Below are positions 7,076 through 14,685 of a DNA stretch of 27,748 nucleotides, one piece after another (position 1 is the first letter of the stretch; each line of letters begins with the position of its first letter). Origin of the DNA: JAUIET01 sp045105115. GTDB taxonomy: Bacteria > Pseudomonadota > Gammaproteobacteria > Pseudomonadales > JAUIET01. Below the pieces are notes generated by a model. The model did not search any database, was not told the origin of the DNA, and worked only from the letters and a program-made list of their open reading frames with translations. The position numbers and the translations under genes were made by a program. The DNA lies in NCBI GenBank assembly GCA_045105115.1, contig JBGCDE010000075.1, positions 1 to 27,748 on the forward strand, written 5' to 3'.

Positions 7076-8317
7076 ATGTCAGACGCCGCAAAAGACACAA
7101 CAGAACAAGCCGAATTCAGAGCGCATTGTCGCGACTGGATTGCAGCAAATCATCCAGGCCAACCGCCGGTGCACATCCCCCAAGGGGCACTTGAGTTAAG
7201 TGATCCGGCGGCATTAGAGTGGCTGCAAAAATGGCAGAAGTCAGCCTATGAAGCCGGTCTTGTAGGCGCAGACTACAGCGAGGATTGCGGTGGTGGCGGC
7301 AGAAACAACTGTCAGCGCGTAGCGAATCAGGAAATGCAGCGCGCGAAAACACCCTTCTTTCCGAACATCATTGGACTAGGAATGGCGGCACCCACTGTTT
7401 TCTTCCACGGGCGCGAAGAGGTTAAGCAGGAATTGCTGCCCAAGTTGCTGTCGGGTGAAGAAATGTGGTGCCAAGGCTTTAGTGAGCCAGGTGCAGGGTC
7501 AGATCTTGCCAATCAGCAAACGTTTGCGAAGAAAGACGGCGATAAATGGATAATCAATGGGCACAAAGTGTGGACTTCTTTAGCGCACTTCGCCGAGTGG
7601 ATGATCTTACTGTGTAGAACGTCAAAGGAAGACAAGTACAACGGCCTCTCCTACTTTGTTGTACCCATTAAATCGGCTGTGGGCAAAGGCGTGACCATCC
7701 GCCCCTTGATAAAAATGACCGGCGAAACTGGTTTCAATGAAGTGATCTTTGAGGATCTGGTCGTTGAAGACAAGTATCTGCTTGATGAAGTGGGTGCGGG
7801 CTGGAAAGTGGCAATGACCACTTTGTCGCACGAGCGCGGCGCAGGCCCACTCACCACACCCATCGCAGGCGGCCAGGTAAGCGCTCAGAAAAAAGGGTCG
7901 GCGATAGGTAACGCAGCTGCGTTAATTGATCTGGCTAAACAGTCGCATCGAAATGGCAAATCGGCCGCTGAAGACGACGTGATTCGTGATGAAATCATGC
8001 AGCTGATGATACGCCAGGAAGGCTTTCGCCAGAATCAGCGCCGTATTCCAATCTCAGCGCTTAACGATCATCCGATGCGCATACCCCTACAACACAAACT
8101 TCTAGGGACCGAACTGAATCAGGATATTGCACAACTGGCGTACGAAATTGAAGGTGCGGCAAGTAGTTTGTACGTTAACGATGAGAATGCTGCCGCGGGA
8201 GGTCAATGGCAACTGGCGTACATGAACAGTTTTGGCGTCACAATTGCTGCTGGTGCTAATGAGGTGCAGCGTAACATTTTAGGCGAGCGCGTTTTAGGCA
8301 TGCCCAAATCCAAATAA
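7076..8317 (+). CDS. Acyl-CoA dehydrogenase, probable FAD-binding catalytic subunit of a pair
   Basis: This 413-residue flavoprotein introduces an alpha-beta double bond into an acyl-CoA and passes electrons to electron-transfer flavoprotein. Family motifs are WCQGFSEPGAGSDLA at 131-145, INGHKVWTS at 160-168 and the C-terminal GANEVQRNILGERVLG. The probable catalytic base is Glu253 in TLSHERGAGP, the position used by FadE26/ChsE4-type steroid side-chain dehydrogenases rather than the C-terminal Glu of short-chain enzymes. A second, smaller acyl-CoA dehydrogenase gene starts 41 bp downstream; in known steroid degraders such neighbours form alpha2beta2 heterotetramers. I infer the same here. 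The start has only a weak ribosome site (CGAG) but a good candidate promoter just upstream. The substrate could be a steroid, isoprenoid or other branched acyl-CoA. Confidence 0.93.
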   Translation: MSDAAKDTTEQAEFRAHCRDWIAANHPGQPPVHIPQGALELSDPAALEWLQKWQKSAYEAGLVGADYSEDCGGGGRNNCQRVANQEMQRAKTPFFPNIIGLGMAAPTVFFHGREEVKQELLPKLLSGEEMWCQGFSEPGAGSDLANQQTFAKKDGDKWIINGHKVWTSLAHFAEWMILLCRTSKEDKYNGLSYFVVPIKSAVGKGVTIRPLIKMTGETGFNEVIFEDLVVEDKYLLDEVGAGWKVAMTTLSHERGAGPLTTPIAGGQVSAQKKGSAIGNAAALIDLAKQSHRNGKSAAEDDVIRDEIMQLMIRQEGFRQNQRRIPISALNDHPMRIPLQHKLLGTELNQDIAQLAYEIEGAASSLYVNDENAAAGGQWQLAYMNSFGVTIAAGANEVQRNILGERVLGMPKSK

Positions 8318-8358
8318 TCAGCAAAGTCAGATCACGCTAACAAAGTAACGGAACACAC

Positions 8359-9489
8359 ATGACACAATCTCAGAATTTTGGCTTTGGCGATGAAGAAGCC
8401 ATGCTTAAAGAAGCCGCAGCAAAATTTTTTGCTGATAACTGCCCGGCAAACGTAACCCACGCACTAGTCGCCGATAACTCAGACATTCATCGACCTATTG
8501 AAAGCAAATGGGATCAAAACCTCTGGCAACAAATTGTTGAACTTGGCTGGACTTCGGTCTGCGTGCCGGAATCAGCCGGCGGTATTGATATGCCGGTGGT
8601 TGCCGCTGTAGCACTTGCCGAAGAAGCGGGCAAAGCGGCCTTCCCTTCACCACTGTTAGCAACATTCAACGCAACGTTTGTGGCACGGGCATGCAAGTCA
8701 GACGCGGCAACAACTTTACTTGGCGAAATAGCCATGGGCACGCCAACAACACTCGCCATCACGAATGAAAAAGGCTCATGGGAAGCACAAGACACCGATG
8801 TGACTGCACACGAGGGCAAGCTCACTGGAACGGCTTACTTTGTTCAAGACGCGCAAAAAGCGGATGTGTTTGTTGTGTCGGCTAAGACTGAAGATGGAGT
8901 TGCACTGTATAGAGTAGATTCAAATGCAGATGGTCTCAGCCTGCAGGCAGACGGCATCATCGATTTGACACGTGATCAGGCCCGTCTTCATTTTGACGGT
9001 GTGGCAGGTGAGCTACTTACAATAAATGGCACACAGGCTCTTCAAGACGCATACCCGGCTATTCTGTGCATCACGGCTGCCGACATGGTGGGCAGTGGCG
9101 AGTGGCTTTTGCAAACCACCACTGAGTACGCTAAAACGAGAGTACAGTTTGACCGACCTCTTGGCTTCTTCCAGGCAGTAAAGCATCCATTGGTTAACGT
9201 AATGCTGGACATTGATGCTGCCAAGTCACTTACGTATAACGCGGCCTGCGCAGTCGCTGAAGAACCGGAAAATGCACTGAGACTGGCACGAATGGCAAAA
9301 TCGGCTGCCAGTGATATGGCCGTCTTTTCGTCAAGTCGCGCTGTGCAATTTCATGGCGGTATAGGCTTCACCTGGGAGTGCTTTGTTCACTTGTATTTCA
9401 AACGACAAATGCACAATCATATTCTGTACGGCGATGGAAAATACCAGCGATCAAAACTGGCTGAAATGCTAATCGATGTGGCCGCCTGA
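8359..9489 (+). CDS. Acyl-CoA dehydrogenase, probable partner subunit
   Basis: This 376-residue protein has the acyl-CoA dehydrogenase fold but a weak central region. The N-terminal helical domain contains LGWTSVCVPESAGG at 62-75, and the C-terminal domain keeps TRVQFDRPLGFFQAVKHPL at 260-278 and FHGGIGFTWECFVHLYFKR at 331-349, residues that contact FAD in the family. The middle beta domain lacks the usual S-E-P-G-A-G-S-D signature seen in its upstream neighbour, which is typical for the non-catalytic half of heterotetrameric enzymes such as FadE27 or ChsE5. It follows the larger dehydrogenase by 41 bp with the same orientation, consistent with co-translation and complex formation. On its own it may be inactive. 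Confidence 0.92.
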   Translation: MTQSQNFGFGDEEAMLKEAAAKFFADNCPANVTHALVADNSDIHRPIESKWDQNLWQQIVELGWTSVCVPESAGGIDMPVVAAVALAEEAGKAAFPSPLLATFNATFVARACKSDAATTLLGEIAMGTPTTLAITNEKGSWEAQDTDVTAHEGKLTGTAYFVQDAQKADVFVVSAKTEDGVALYRVDSNADGLSLQADGIIDLTRDQARLHFDGVAGELLTINGTQALQDAYPAILCITAADMVGSGEWLLQTTTEYAKTRVQFDRPLGFFQAVKHPLVNVMLDIDAAKSLTYNAACAVAEEPENALRLARMAKSAASDMAVFSSSRAVQFHGGIGFTWECFVHLYFKRQMHNHILYGDGKYQRSKLAEMLIDVAA

Positions 9490-9541
9490 TTTATCAGCTA
9501 CTGGCGATTTATACTAAGAGCCATCGAAAATTTTCTTTTTT

Positions 9542-9561
9542 TCAGCGATAATCATCGCTGA
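9542..9561 (+). other. Hairpin in the leader of nadE
   Basis: TCAGCGA at 9542-9548 pairs with TCGCTGA at 9555-9561, extendable by a T-A pair to an 8-bp stem with a 4-base loop. A T-rich run (9531-9542) lies before, not after, the stem on the plus strand, so it does not look like a standard terminator in either direction. It sits 26 bp before nadE and could affect nadE leader folding. Confidence 0.35.
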
Positions 9562-9586
9562 TGGTGAATGGAACCCCAAGAGAGTA

Positions 9587-10417
9587 ATGATCATGCAATC
9601 CATTATTGCTGAAATGCGGGTATTGCCCGAAATTGACGCCGCAAACGAAGTAAATCGACGAGTCGACTTCATAAAGAGCCAATTGAAAGGGGCATACATG
9701 AATACGCTGGTGCTAGGCATCAGTGGCGGAATAGATTCATGCACATTGGGCCGCCTTGCACAGTTGGCGGTCGATCAGTTAAACAGCGAAGGCAATGGTG
9801 AATACCAGTTTGTTGCCGTGCGCCTGCCTTACAATGTTCAAAAAGATGAAACCGACGCGCAGGATTCCATCGACTTCATTCAACCCAGTCAAGCGCTCAC
9901 GGTTAACGTGCAACCAGGAGCGGATGCAATACACGAGGAAACTTGTCAGGCATTGGAGAACAAAGGGCTTCTGCCCAGCAGCGACAGTAAGCGCGATTTT
10001 ATTAAAGGCAATGTAAAAGCACGTACCCGCATGGTTATTCAGTATGAAATTGCGGGCATGCTCAATGGTTTAGTACTGGGAACGGATCATTCGGCGGAAA
10101 ATATCACGGGGTTTTACACCAAGTACGGTGATGGAGCCTGCGACATAGCACCACTTTTTGGCCTGAATAAACGCCAGGTAAGACAAGTCGCTGAACATCT
10201 CGGGGCACCTGCCCATATTGTACATAAGGCACCCACGGCCGATCTCGAATCACTAAGCCCGCAAAAGGCGGATGAGCAAGCGCTGGGAATGAGCTACGAC
10301 CAAATTGATGATTTTCTTGAAGGGCGATCAATAGATCCCGACATTGCGCAAAAACTGGTTGAGATCTATGAAAAAACCCAGCATAAGCGGGTTCCAATAC
10401 CGACTATTTATGACTGA
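9587..10417 (+). CDS. nadE: Ammonia-dependent NAD+ synthetase
   Basis: This 276-residue enzyme makes NAD+ from nicotinic acid adenine dinucleotide, ATP and ammonia in the last step of NAD biosynthesis. The ATP pyrophosphatase P-loop SGGIDS is at 46-51. Other signatures shared with E. coli NadE are FVAVRLPYNVQ near 75-85, GTDHSAENITGFYTKYGDG at 165-183, LNKRQVRQ at 193-200 and KAPTADLE at 214-221. No glutaminase (CN hydrolase) domain is attached, so it uses free ammonia. Length matches the E. coli type. An AGAG ribosome site precedes ATG-ATC-ATG; either Met could start. It ends tail to tail with the nitrile hydratase accessory gene and shares direction with, but is not obviously an operon partner of, the acyl-CoA dehydrogenases. 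Confidence 0.97.
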   Translation: MIMQSIIAEMRVLPEIDAANEVNRRVDFIKSQLKGAYMNTLVLGISGGIDSCTLGRLAQLAVDQLNSEGNGEYQFVAVRLPYNVQKDETDAQDSIDFIQPSQALTVNVQPGADAIHEETCQALENKGLLPSSDSKRDFIKGNVKARTRMVIQYEIAGMLNGLVLGTDHSAENITGFYTKYGDGACDIAPLFGLNKRQVRQVAEHLGAPAHIVHKAPTADLESLSPQKADEQALGMSYDQIDDFLEGRSIDPDIAQKLVEIYEKTQHKRVPIPTIYD

Positions 10418-10452
10418 TAAAATGCTGTGAAGCGCTGGGCACAGGACGATAA

Positions 10453-10836
10453 TTAAGTCTGAGCCTCTATCGTATCAATACTAACAGCTTGCCCGTGCGG
10501 AGTGGTCTGATAAGCCTCTTGCCACGCGGTTTTAACAGTTCCAAGTTCCTTATCAGACACCAGGTCCTTCGAAACGACCAGCTTCTCCAGTGCTCTTACC
10601 CACAGTTGGTAGTAGTCACTGCCATCTTCCTCAAAGCCGTTTTCACTGGCGTGTGCAATCTCAAAGCCGATGGCATCAGCCCATTCTGGCCAGGAAATCA
10701 GCTTCTTCTGAATCAGCTCAACGGCCATAGCAAATGCTTGAGCCTGCCAAGGCTCGGAAAACACCGGGCCCTCATCATCGACGATGTCGTCCGGTAACAG
10801 TTCGGCAAGACGCGTATTAAGTTCAGCTTGGCTCAA
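10453..10836 (-). CDS. Nitrile hydratase accessory (activator) protein
   Basis: This is a protein of about 127 residues, homologous to the N-terminal part of the nitrile hydratase beta subunit and of the P14K type that delivers cobalt to, and helps oxidise, the alpha subunit. Visible hallmarks are GPVFSEPWQAQAFAMAVEL, WPEWADAIGFEIA, YYQLWVRALEKLV and the C-terminal TPHGQ. The frame is open to 10902, but the first residues there overlap the beta gene and do not fit the family. I chose a TTG start at 10836 because GGGA lies 8 bases upstream and the protein then begins SQAELNTRL. This start overlaps the 3' end of the beta gene by 14 bp, implying translational coupling in the order alpha-beta-accessory. 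Confidence 0.85.
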   Translation of the reverse strand: MSQAELNTRLAELLPDDIVDDEGPVFSEPWQAQAFAMAVELIQKKLISWPEWADAIGFEIAHASENGFEEDGSDYYQLWVRALEKLVVSKDLVSDKELGTVKTAWQEAYQTTPHGQAVSIDTIEAQT

Positions 10837-11494
10837 GATAACTGTCCCATAGATCCAAATTGACAGAGTCGTTTGCGTTTGCAGCACTGCCCCACAACTC
10901 ACTTGCCTTAAAGCGGACGGTATACACTCTTTGCAGGGCCGCAGGTTTTAGGGCGGCATTGTCGTCAGCGAAAATGAAATCGCCATTATCAAAAATGACC
11001 TCGCCAAGCCTGCCACGCGCGTACCGAGGTAAACGTGTATGACCTGCACTGTGCATCTTTTGGCTGCGCACCTTATCACCCGGCTTAAAACGCGCTTTTG
11101 CCATTCGTGGTGGTGGCATCGGGGTGTTATGCATAAAAAGCTCAGCAAGCTGGTCAGCACTTTTATTTTTTGAACTTTTGGTTTCTTGCTCGCTGGGAAC
11201 ATTGCCCAAACGTATATCTTCCAGCTGCGCAAGTGGAAGAGCCCTGGTTTCTTCTAGCTGCTGTAGCATTGAATGCAACCAACGTTCAAAATAGCTCAAT
11301 GACAGATAATCACCCGGTGGCAAAGATTCAATCAGGAAGCGGAATCGATCTACGTTGTTTCCGGTCAACGGCGATAACAATAAATTGAGCGCGAGCGTTC
11401 GCGCCTCCCAGTCATGCTGAAAGCTATTATCATCATCACGCACCGGCACTAGACCAAAACCGTGCATTCCACCCATGTCATGTATGCTGTCCAT
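10823..11494 (-). CDS. nthB: Nitrile hydratase beta subunit
   Basis: This 223-residue subunit pairs with the alpha subunit to hydrate nitriles to amides. It starts with the strongly conserved MDSIHDMGGMHGFG and has the typical helical N-terminal half with WEARTLALN and SYFERWLHSML. The C-terminal SH3-like barrel runs from FKPGDKVRS near residue 137 through LPRYARGRLGEVI and ends in YTVRFKASELWG. Two Arg residues of this subunit normally hydrogen-bond to the oxidised Cys of alpha; candidate Arg residues lie in YFERW and in LPRYARG. It begins 4 bp after the alpha stop codon and overlaps the accessory gene, so the three form one operon. Length and domain order are normal. Confidence 0.95.
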   Translation of the reverse strand: MDSIHDMGGMHGFGLVPVRDDDNSFQHDWEARTLALNLLLSPLTGNNVDRFRFLIESLPPGDYLSLSYFERWLHSMLQQLEETRALPLAQLEDIRLGNVPSEQETKSSKNKSADQLAELFMHNTPMPPPRMAKARFKPGDKVRSQKMHSAGHTRLPRYARGRLGEVIFDNGDFIFADDNAALKPAALQRVYTVRFKASELWGSAANANDSVNLDLWDSYLEPS

Positions 11495-11498
11495 TAGT

Positions 11499-12101
11499 TC
11501 AAACTCGCGCCGTACCGATCATGCCATTTCGGGTGACTTTTTCGATCAACTCTTCTTCCGATAGACTTTCCCAGTCGGCGGGTTGTTGAGGCAGCACCAG
11601 GTAACGCAGTTCAGCAGTGCTATCCCATACTTGAACAGCCATGCTGTTTTCAAGTTCAACACCAAACTCCCCCAATACAAGCCTGGGCTCGCTCACTGCA
11701 CGCGAACGGTATGCAAAGGATTTATACCACCGCGGTGGCAAGCCAAGCAGTGACCAGGGATAGCAGGAACACAAAGTACAAACGACCATGTTATGTGTAT
11801 CGGCGGTGTTTTCTACGACTCGAAGGTGAGTTCCTTCTACACCCACAACACCCAATTCGGCGCACGCGGCCGACGCGTCCTCCAACAGGCGTGCTTTGAA
11901 CACCGGGTCGGACCAGGCGCGGGCTACAACTCGCGCGCCGTTTCGCGGCCCAACCTGATTCTCATAAAGATCAACAATCGCATCGATTGCTTCGCTATCA
12001 ACCAAGCCGCGTTGACTTAGCACTGTTTCAAGCGCCTTTACCCTTAATGCGGTATCAGAAGGAACGGCGTGGTGATGATCATGATCGTGGTGATCGCTCA
12101 T
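11499..12101 (-). CDS. nthA: Nitrile hydratase alpha subunit, cobalt type
   Basis: This 200-residue metal-binding subunit carries the claw motif VVCTLCSCYPW, with Cys108, Cys111 and Cys113. Cobalt enzymes have CTLCSC where iron enzymes have CSLCSC, so this is assigned to the cobalt class. In the family Cys111 and Cys113 become sulfinic and sulfenic acids. A conserved downstream stretch PPRWYKSFAYRSRAV is present. The N-terminus MSDHHDHDHHH is His-rich with six His in the first eleven residues, which could help recruit metal. The start is followed by no strong ribosome site. The gene heads the alpha-beta-accessory operon and lies 102 bp downstream of an IMPase-family gene. No amidase gene, which would release ammonia from the amide product, is visible in the window. 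Confidence 0.96.
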   Translation of the reverse strand: MSDHHDHDHHHAVPSDTALRVKALETVLSQRGLVDSEAIDAIVDLYENQVGPRNGARVVARAWSDPVFKARLLEDASAACAELGVVGVEGTHLRVVENTADTHNMVVCTLCSCYPWSLLGLPPRWYKSFAYRSRAVSEPRLVLGEFGVELENSMAVQVWDSTAELRYLVLPQQPADWESLSEEELIEKVTRNGMIGTARV

Positions 12102-12203
12102 GGGGTCGATTAGCCTGATTCGTTTTCAAACAACTTACGGAACGAATATATAACACGAATGGTCATTATTGCCATACTCTGTTCTCTTGAAACCAAATGC
12201 ATC

Positions 12204-13085
12204 TCAGAGGGCGTCAATTAGGTAGCGAGCCAATTTTTCATTCGAGGCATAGATTATACCTTGATGGTTCATAAACGTTGAATCACTGCGATTCAAATCC
12301 AACGGCTCACCAAAGATATTGCTTGCCCAACCCCCGCTCTCTCTTGCAATACACGCGGTGGCTGCGTAATCCCAGATACTACCACCGCCGTCTTCAGCTT
12401 TGGGAAGTTTCACATAACAGGCTGAAGAGTGATCCAGAACCTGACACGCATTTTTCACAGCACCACTGCCATATTCGATTTGAAGATCTTTGAGTTCCAA
12501 GCTCTTTGCACAAGTGTGGAGTGCATCAATTACCCGCTCAAACTTTTCATGTCTTTTAAAACTGGCGTCCGCATAAACTACTAACGATCTAGAATTTTTC
12601 GGTCGCCTGCTAAATGGTGCGAAATCTCGATAAGCCCCCTCGCTCTTGATAGCGTGTATCACGATTGAATCGACCGGATCATAGACAACACCGATTAATG
12701 GGCTGCCTGATTGCGCAACGAGTGCGATTGAAACCGCGTAACCGGACTTTCCTTCCACAAAAGGTAAGGTGCCATCGAGTGGATCCACGCACCAGAAACA
12801 AGCTGCGCGCAAACGCTCGGAAACCAAACCGGGATTAGGTGATGACGATTCTTCGCCCACAAATGCAATGTCAAACTCTTCCGACACCGTCTTCAAACGT
12901 TCACGAATAATCGCTTCACTGCGAATGTCTATTTCCGTCACGAGCTGTGACGCATCGCTATTTCCAGCGTTCTTGAATTGTCTTTCTATGTTTTCTGAGG
13001 CGGCATTTTTAACAAACTGGCCAGCCTCTGTTGCCGCTTCAATCGCGACTTCGCACAATTTTGATAAAGGAAGCTCGTGAATCAC
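12204..13085 (-). CDS. Inositol monophosphatase / CysQ family phosphatase
   Basis: This 293-residue protein belongs to the Mg-dependent, Li-sensitive phosphatase superfamily. Metal-binding motifs are VTEID at 49-53, GEES at 77-80 and DPLDGT at 101-106, with a late WDYAA at 238-242. Candidate substrates are inositol phosphates, 3'-phosphoadenosine 5'-phosphate (CysQ type), fructose-1,6-bisphosphate or histidinol phosphate. The DPLDGTLPFVEGKSGYAVSIALV stretch is closest in style to CysQ, but the choice is not secure. Its ATG overlaps the stop of the upstream kinase-like gene by 4 bp (ATGA), so the two are translationally coupled, pairing a putative kinase with a phosphatase. The C-terminus is typical (ASNEKLARYLIDAL). 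Confidence 0.87.
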   Translation of the reverse strand: MIHELPLSKLCEVAIEAATEAGQFVKNAASENIERQFKNAGNSDASQLVTEIDIRSEAIIRERLKTVSEEFDIAFVGEESSSPNPGLVSERLRAACFWCVDPLDGTLPFVEGKSGYAVSIALVAQSGSPLIGVVYDPVDSIVIHAIKSEGAYRDFAPFSRRPKNSRSLVVYADASFKRHEKFERVIDALHTCAKSLELKDLQIEYGSGAVKNACQVLDHSSACYVKLPKAEDGGGSIWDYAATACIARESGGWASNIFGEPLDLNRSDSTFMNHQGIIYASNEKLARYLIDAL

Positions 13086-14065
13086 GACTGTAAATCACTT
13101 AAAACGCTTCTAGTGAGTCGCTCACTATAGCTATTGATTTTCCAGTGTCCGGGGCTCCAACCTTTCAAAAAACGATGAAAGTCCGCCCAGGCAAATGCGT
13201 AAAGTGCGCGCCACTCCTGCTCTAATTCAGCGGTATCTACGGCTTGTTGTTTCTCTTTAACACGGCTCTTCAGCGCGGAAAAATAATACGCAAGCAATGC
13301 CTCTTCCAACGCTGCACATTCTTCTTCGCTTAAGCAACTACCTATAAAATAGGCCACGTCTTTCATGCCACAACCCCGGCCTACGTATTGAAAATCAACA
13401 GCCGAGACTTTCGGTTGCGGCGTATCATCGCTAAAGCAGAAGTTAGCCAACTTGGCATCTCCGTGCACCAGGGTTTGATATCTGCATCCACTTAACTGTT
13501 GGTCAATTAAATGCGCGGCATCTCGCAAGGCGATGTCTTCCATGGCCGCCAATTCGTCAGGGCGAGTAGCCAAATGCCAATAGCTACCGCATTCCCACAG
13601 ACCGTCTGAGGTACTTTCTAGAAACCTTGCATGAAAGCTCGCTAACCAATTCAGACAAGCGTGAATGTCTCCTATCTCAGCGCTTTCTTTTCTCACGTGA
13701 AAACCGGCTGCATCAAGATCTGTCAGCAGCAACACCGTTTCATTCTCCGAAGCATCAACCAGAAGACAGCTTGGCACGGGGCAGTCGTTGCCGCATTGAT
13801 AAGCGTACTGTTGGTACCAACAAGCCTCCACTTGATAAGAGCGAATTTTACGTTGGTGAGAAAGCCCTGTATTCCAGCCGCGGGGATGGCTGGCCTGCTC
13901 AGGCAACTTAATATGCTTGAGAATGACAGATGAATATTCACTGCCTTCAAGTTGCAGGCGAACAATCTCGCCATAGCCACTCCATAGAGATTGAAGAACA
14001 GTGGTTTTGGTAATTGCGGTTGCGCTTGTAGCGGCTAACACGCTATTAATGATGGCTTGATTCAT
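13082..14065 (-). CDS. Aminoglycoside/ecdysteroid-kinase-like phosphotransferase
   Basis: This protein of about 327 residues has the APH/choline-kinase-like fold. A substrate- and ATP-lobe segment reads QSLWSGYGEIVRL, with Lys in VILKHIKLP. The catalytic loop is LVHGDAKLANF (HGD-x4-N; catalytic Asp at about residue 203 from this start) and the metal-binding segment is SAVDFQYVG. The HPRGWNTGLSHQRKIRSYQVE stretch is typical of the ecdysteroid-kinase-like group found in bacteria, whose substrates are mostly unknown small alcohols. The frame is open to 14140, but the residues before MNQAIINS look non-coding and no start has a clear ribosome site, so the start is uncertain. Its stop overlaps the IMPase-family start by 4 bp. 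Confidence 0.8.
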   Translation of the reverse strand: MNQAIINSVLAATSATAITKTTVLQSLWSGYGEIVRLQLEGSEYSSVILKHIKLPEQASHPRGWNTGLSHQRKIRSYQVEACWYQQYAYQCGNDCPVPSCLLVDASENETVLLLTDLDAAGFHVRKESAEIGDIHACLNWLASFHARFLESTSDGLWECGSYWHLATRPDELAAMEDIALRDAAHLIDQQLSGCRYQTLVHGDAKLANFCFSDDTPQPKVSAVDFQYVGRGCGMKDVAYFIGSCLSEEECAALEEALLAYYFSALKSRVKEKQQAVDTAELEQEWRALYAFAWADFHRFLKGWSPGHWKINSYSERLTRSVLSDLQS

Positions 14066-14275
14066 GGCGTTAATATAAACATGAAATTCAACAACGGCCA
14101 TATTAATAGAAGGCATTTTCCGTATTAATGCGCCCGACATTCCATTCTATAGCCACTTATTGTCGTTTCACGGGCAATGCGCCACTGCTATGGAAAAATG
14201 AAAGCGAATACGCTTATGATAGACAGCAACGTCTAGGCGTTCTATGTCTGACAACCACCGATCTGGAGCAATACA

Positions 14276-14662
14276 ATGGCAATTCAACCACGCGACGAAC
14301 AAATGGCTGCGTTGATAGAAAACGACCCAGGTGGTCCAGTCAACATGTTGAACTTGCTGAAATTCAAGGAGTTCGCAGAGTACGAAGACGGCAGCGATTC
14401 AACGTTGCCAGGTAAGGATGCCTATATGCGTTACGGCGCGAAGGTGGCCGAATTAGTTACCAAGCTTGGTGGCGAGTTTTTATTTTTTAGTGACACTAAT
14501 ACACTGCTCATCGGTGACGGCGATTTGCAGTGGGACATGGTGGGCATAGTGAAGTACCCGTCTGTGGCAGCTTTCATAGAAATGACCAGCAGTAGCGAAT
14601 ACCAGGAAATTCATTTTCACCGCGACGCCGGCTTGGCGCATCAGCAATTGGTGCAGTGCTGA
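14276..14662 (+). CDS. DUF1330 family protein
   Basis: This 128-residue protein has the ferredoxin-like alpha/beta fold of DUF1330. Typical elements are GGPVNMLNLLKFKE near 19-32, a middle YMRYGAKVAELVTKLGGEFLFF, and the hallmark IVKYPSVAAFIEMTSSSEYQEIHFHRDAGL near residues 91-120. Family members are small dimeric cytoplasmic proteins, often near lipid or aromatic metabolism genes, with no agreed function. A CTGGAG ribosome site lies 7 bases before the ATG. It stands alone: divergent from the kinase gene upstream (211 bp away with no clear promoter identified) and convergent with the patatin gene, leaving 23 bp between their stops. Confidence 0.88.
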   Translation: MAIQPRDEQMAALIENDPGGPVNMLNLLKFKEFAEYEDGSDSTLPGKDAYMRYGAKVAELVTKLGGEFLFFSDTNTLLIGDGDLQWDMVGIVKYPSVAAFIEMTSSSEYQEIHFHRDAGLAHQQLVQC

Positions 14663-14685
14663 AAGAATCGATGCCTGCCCTCTTT

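Noticed and set aside
10453..12101. Thiocyanate hydrolase instead of nitrile hydratase
   Set aside because: Gene order is alpha, then a full-length beta, then an accessory protein; thiocyanate hydrolase has separate small alpha and beta genes before its gamma subunit.
9587..12101. Functional coupling of nitrile hydratase and NadE through ammonia
   Set aside because: Nitrile hydratase yields amide, not ammonia; no amidase is seen and the genes are convergent.
12102..12203. Near-palindrome around 12151-12175 as another copy of the shared dyad
   Set aside because: Only TGGCA is shared; spacing and the AATATAAA tail differ.
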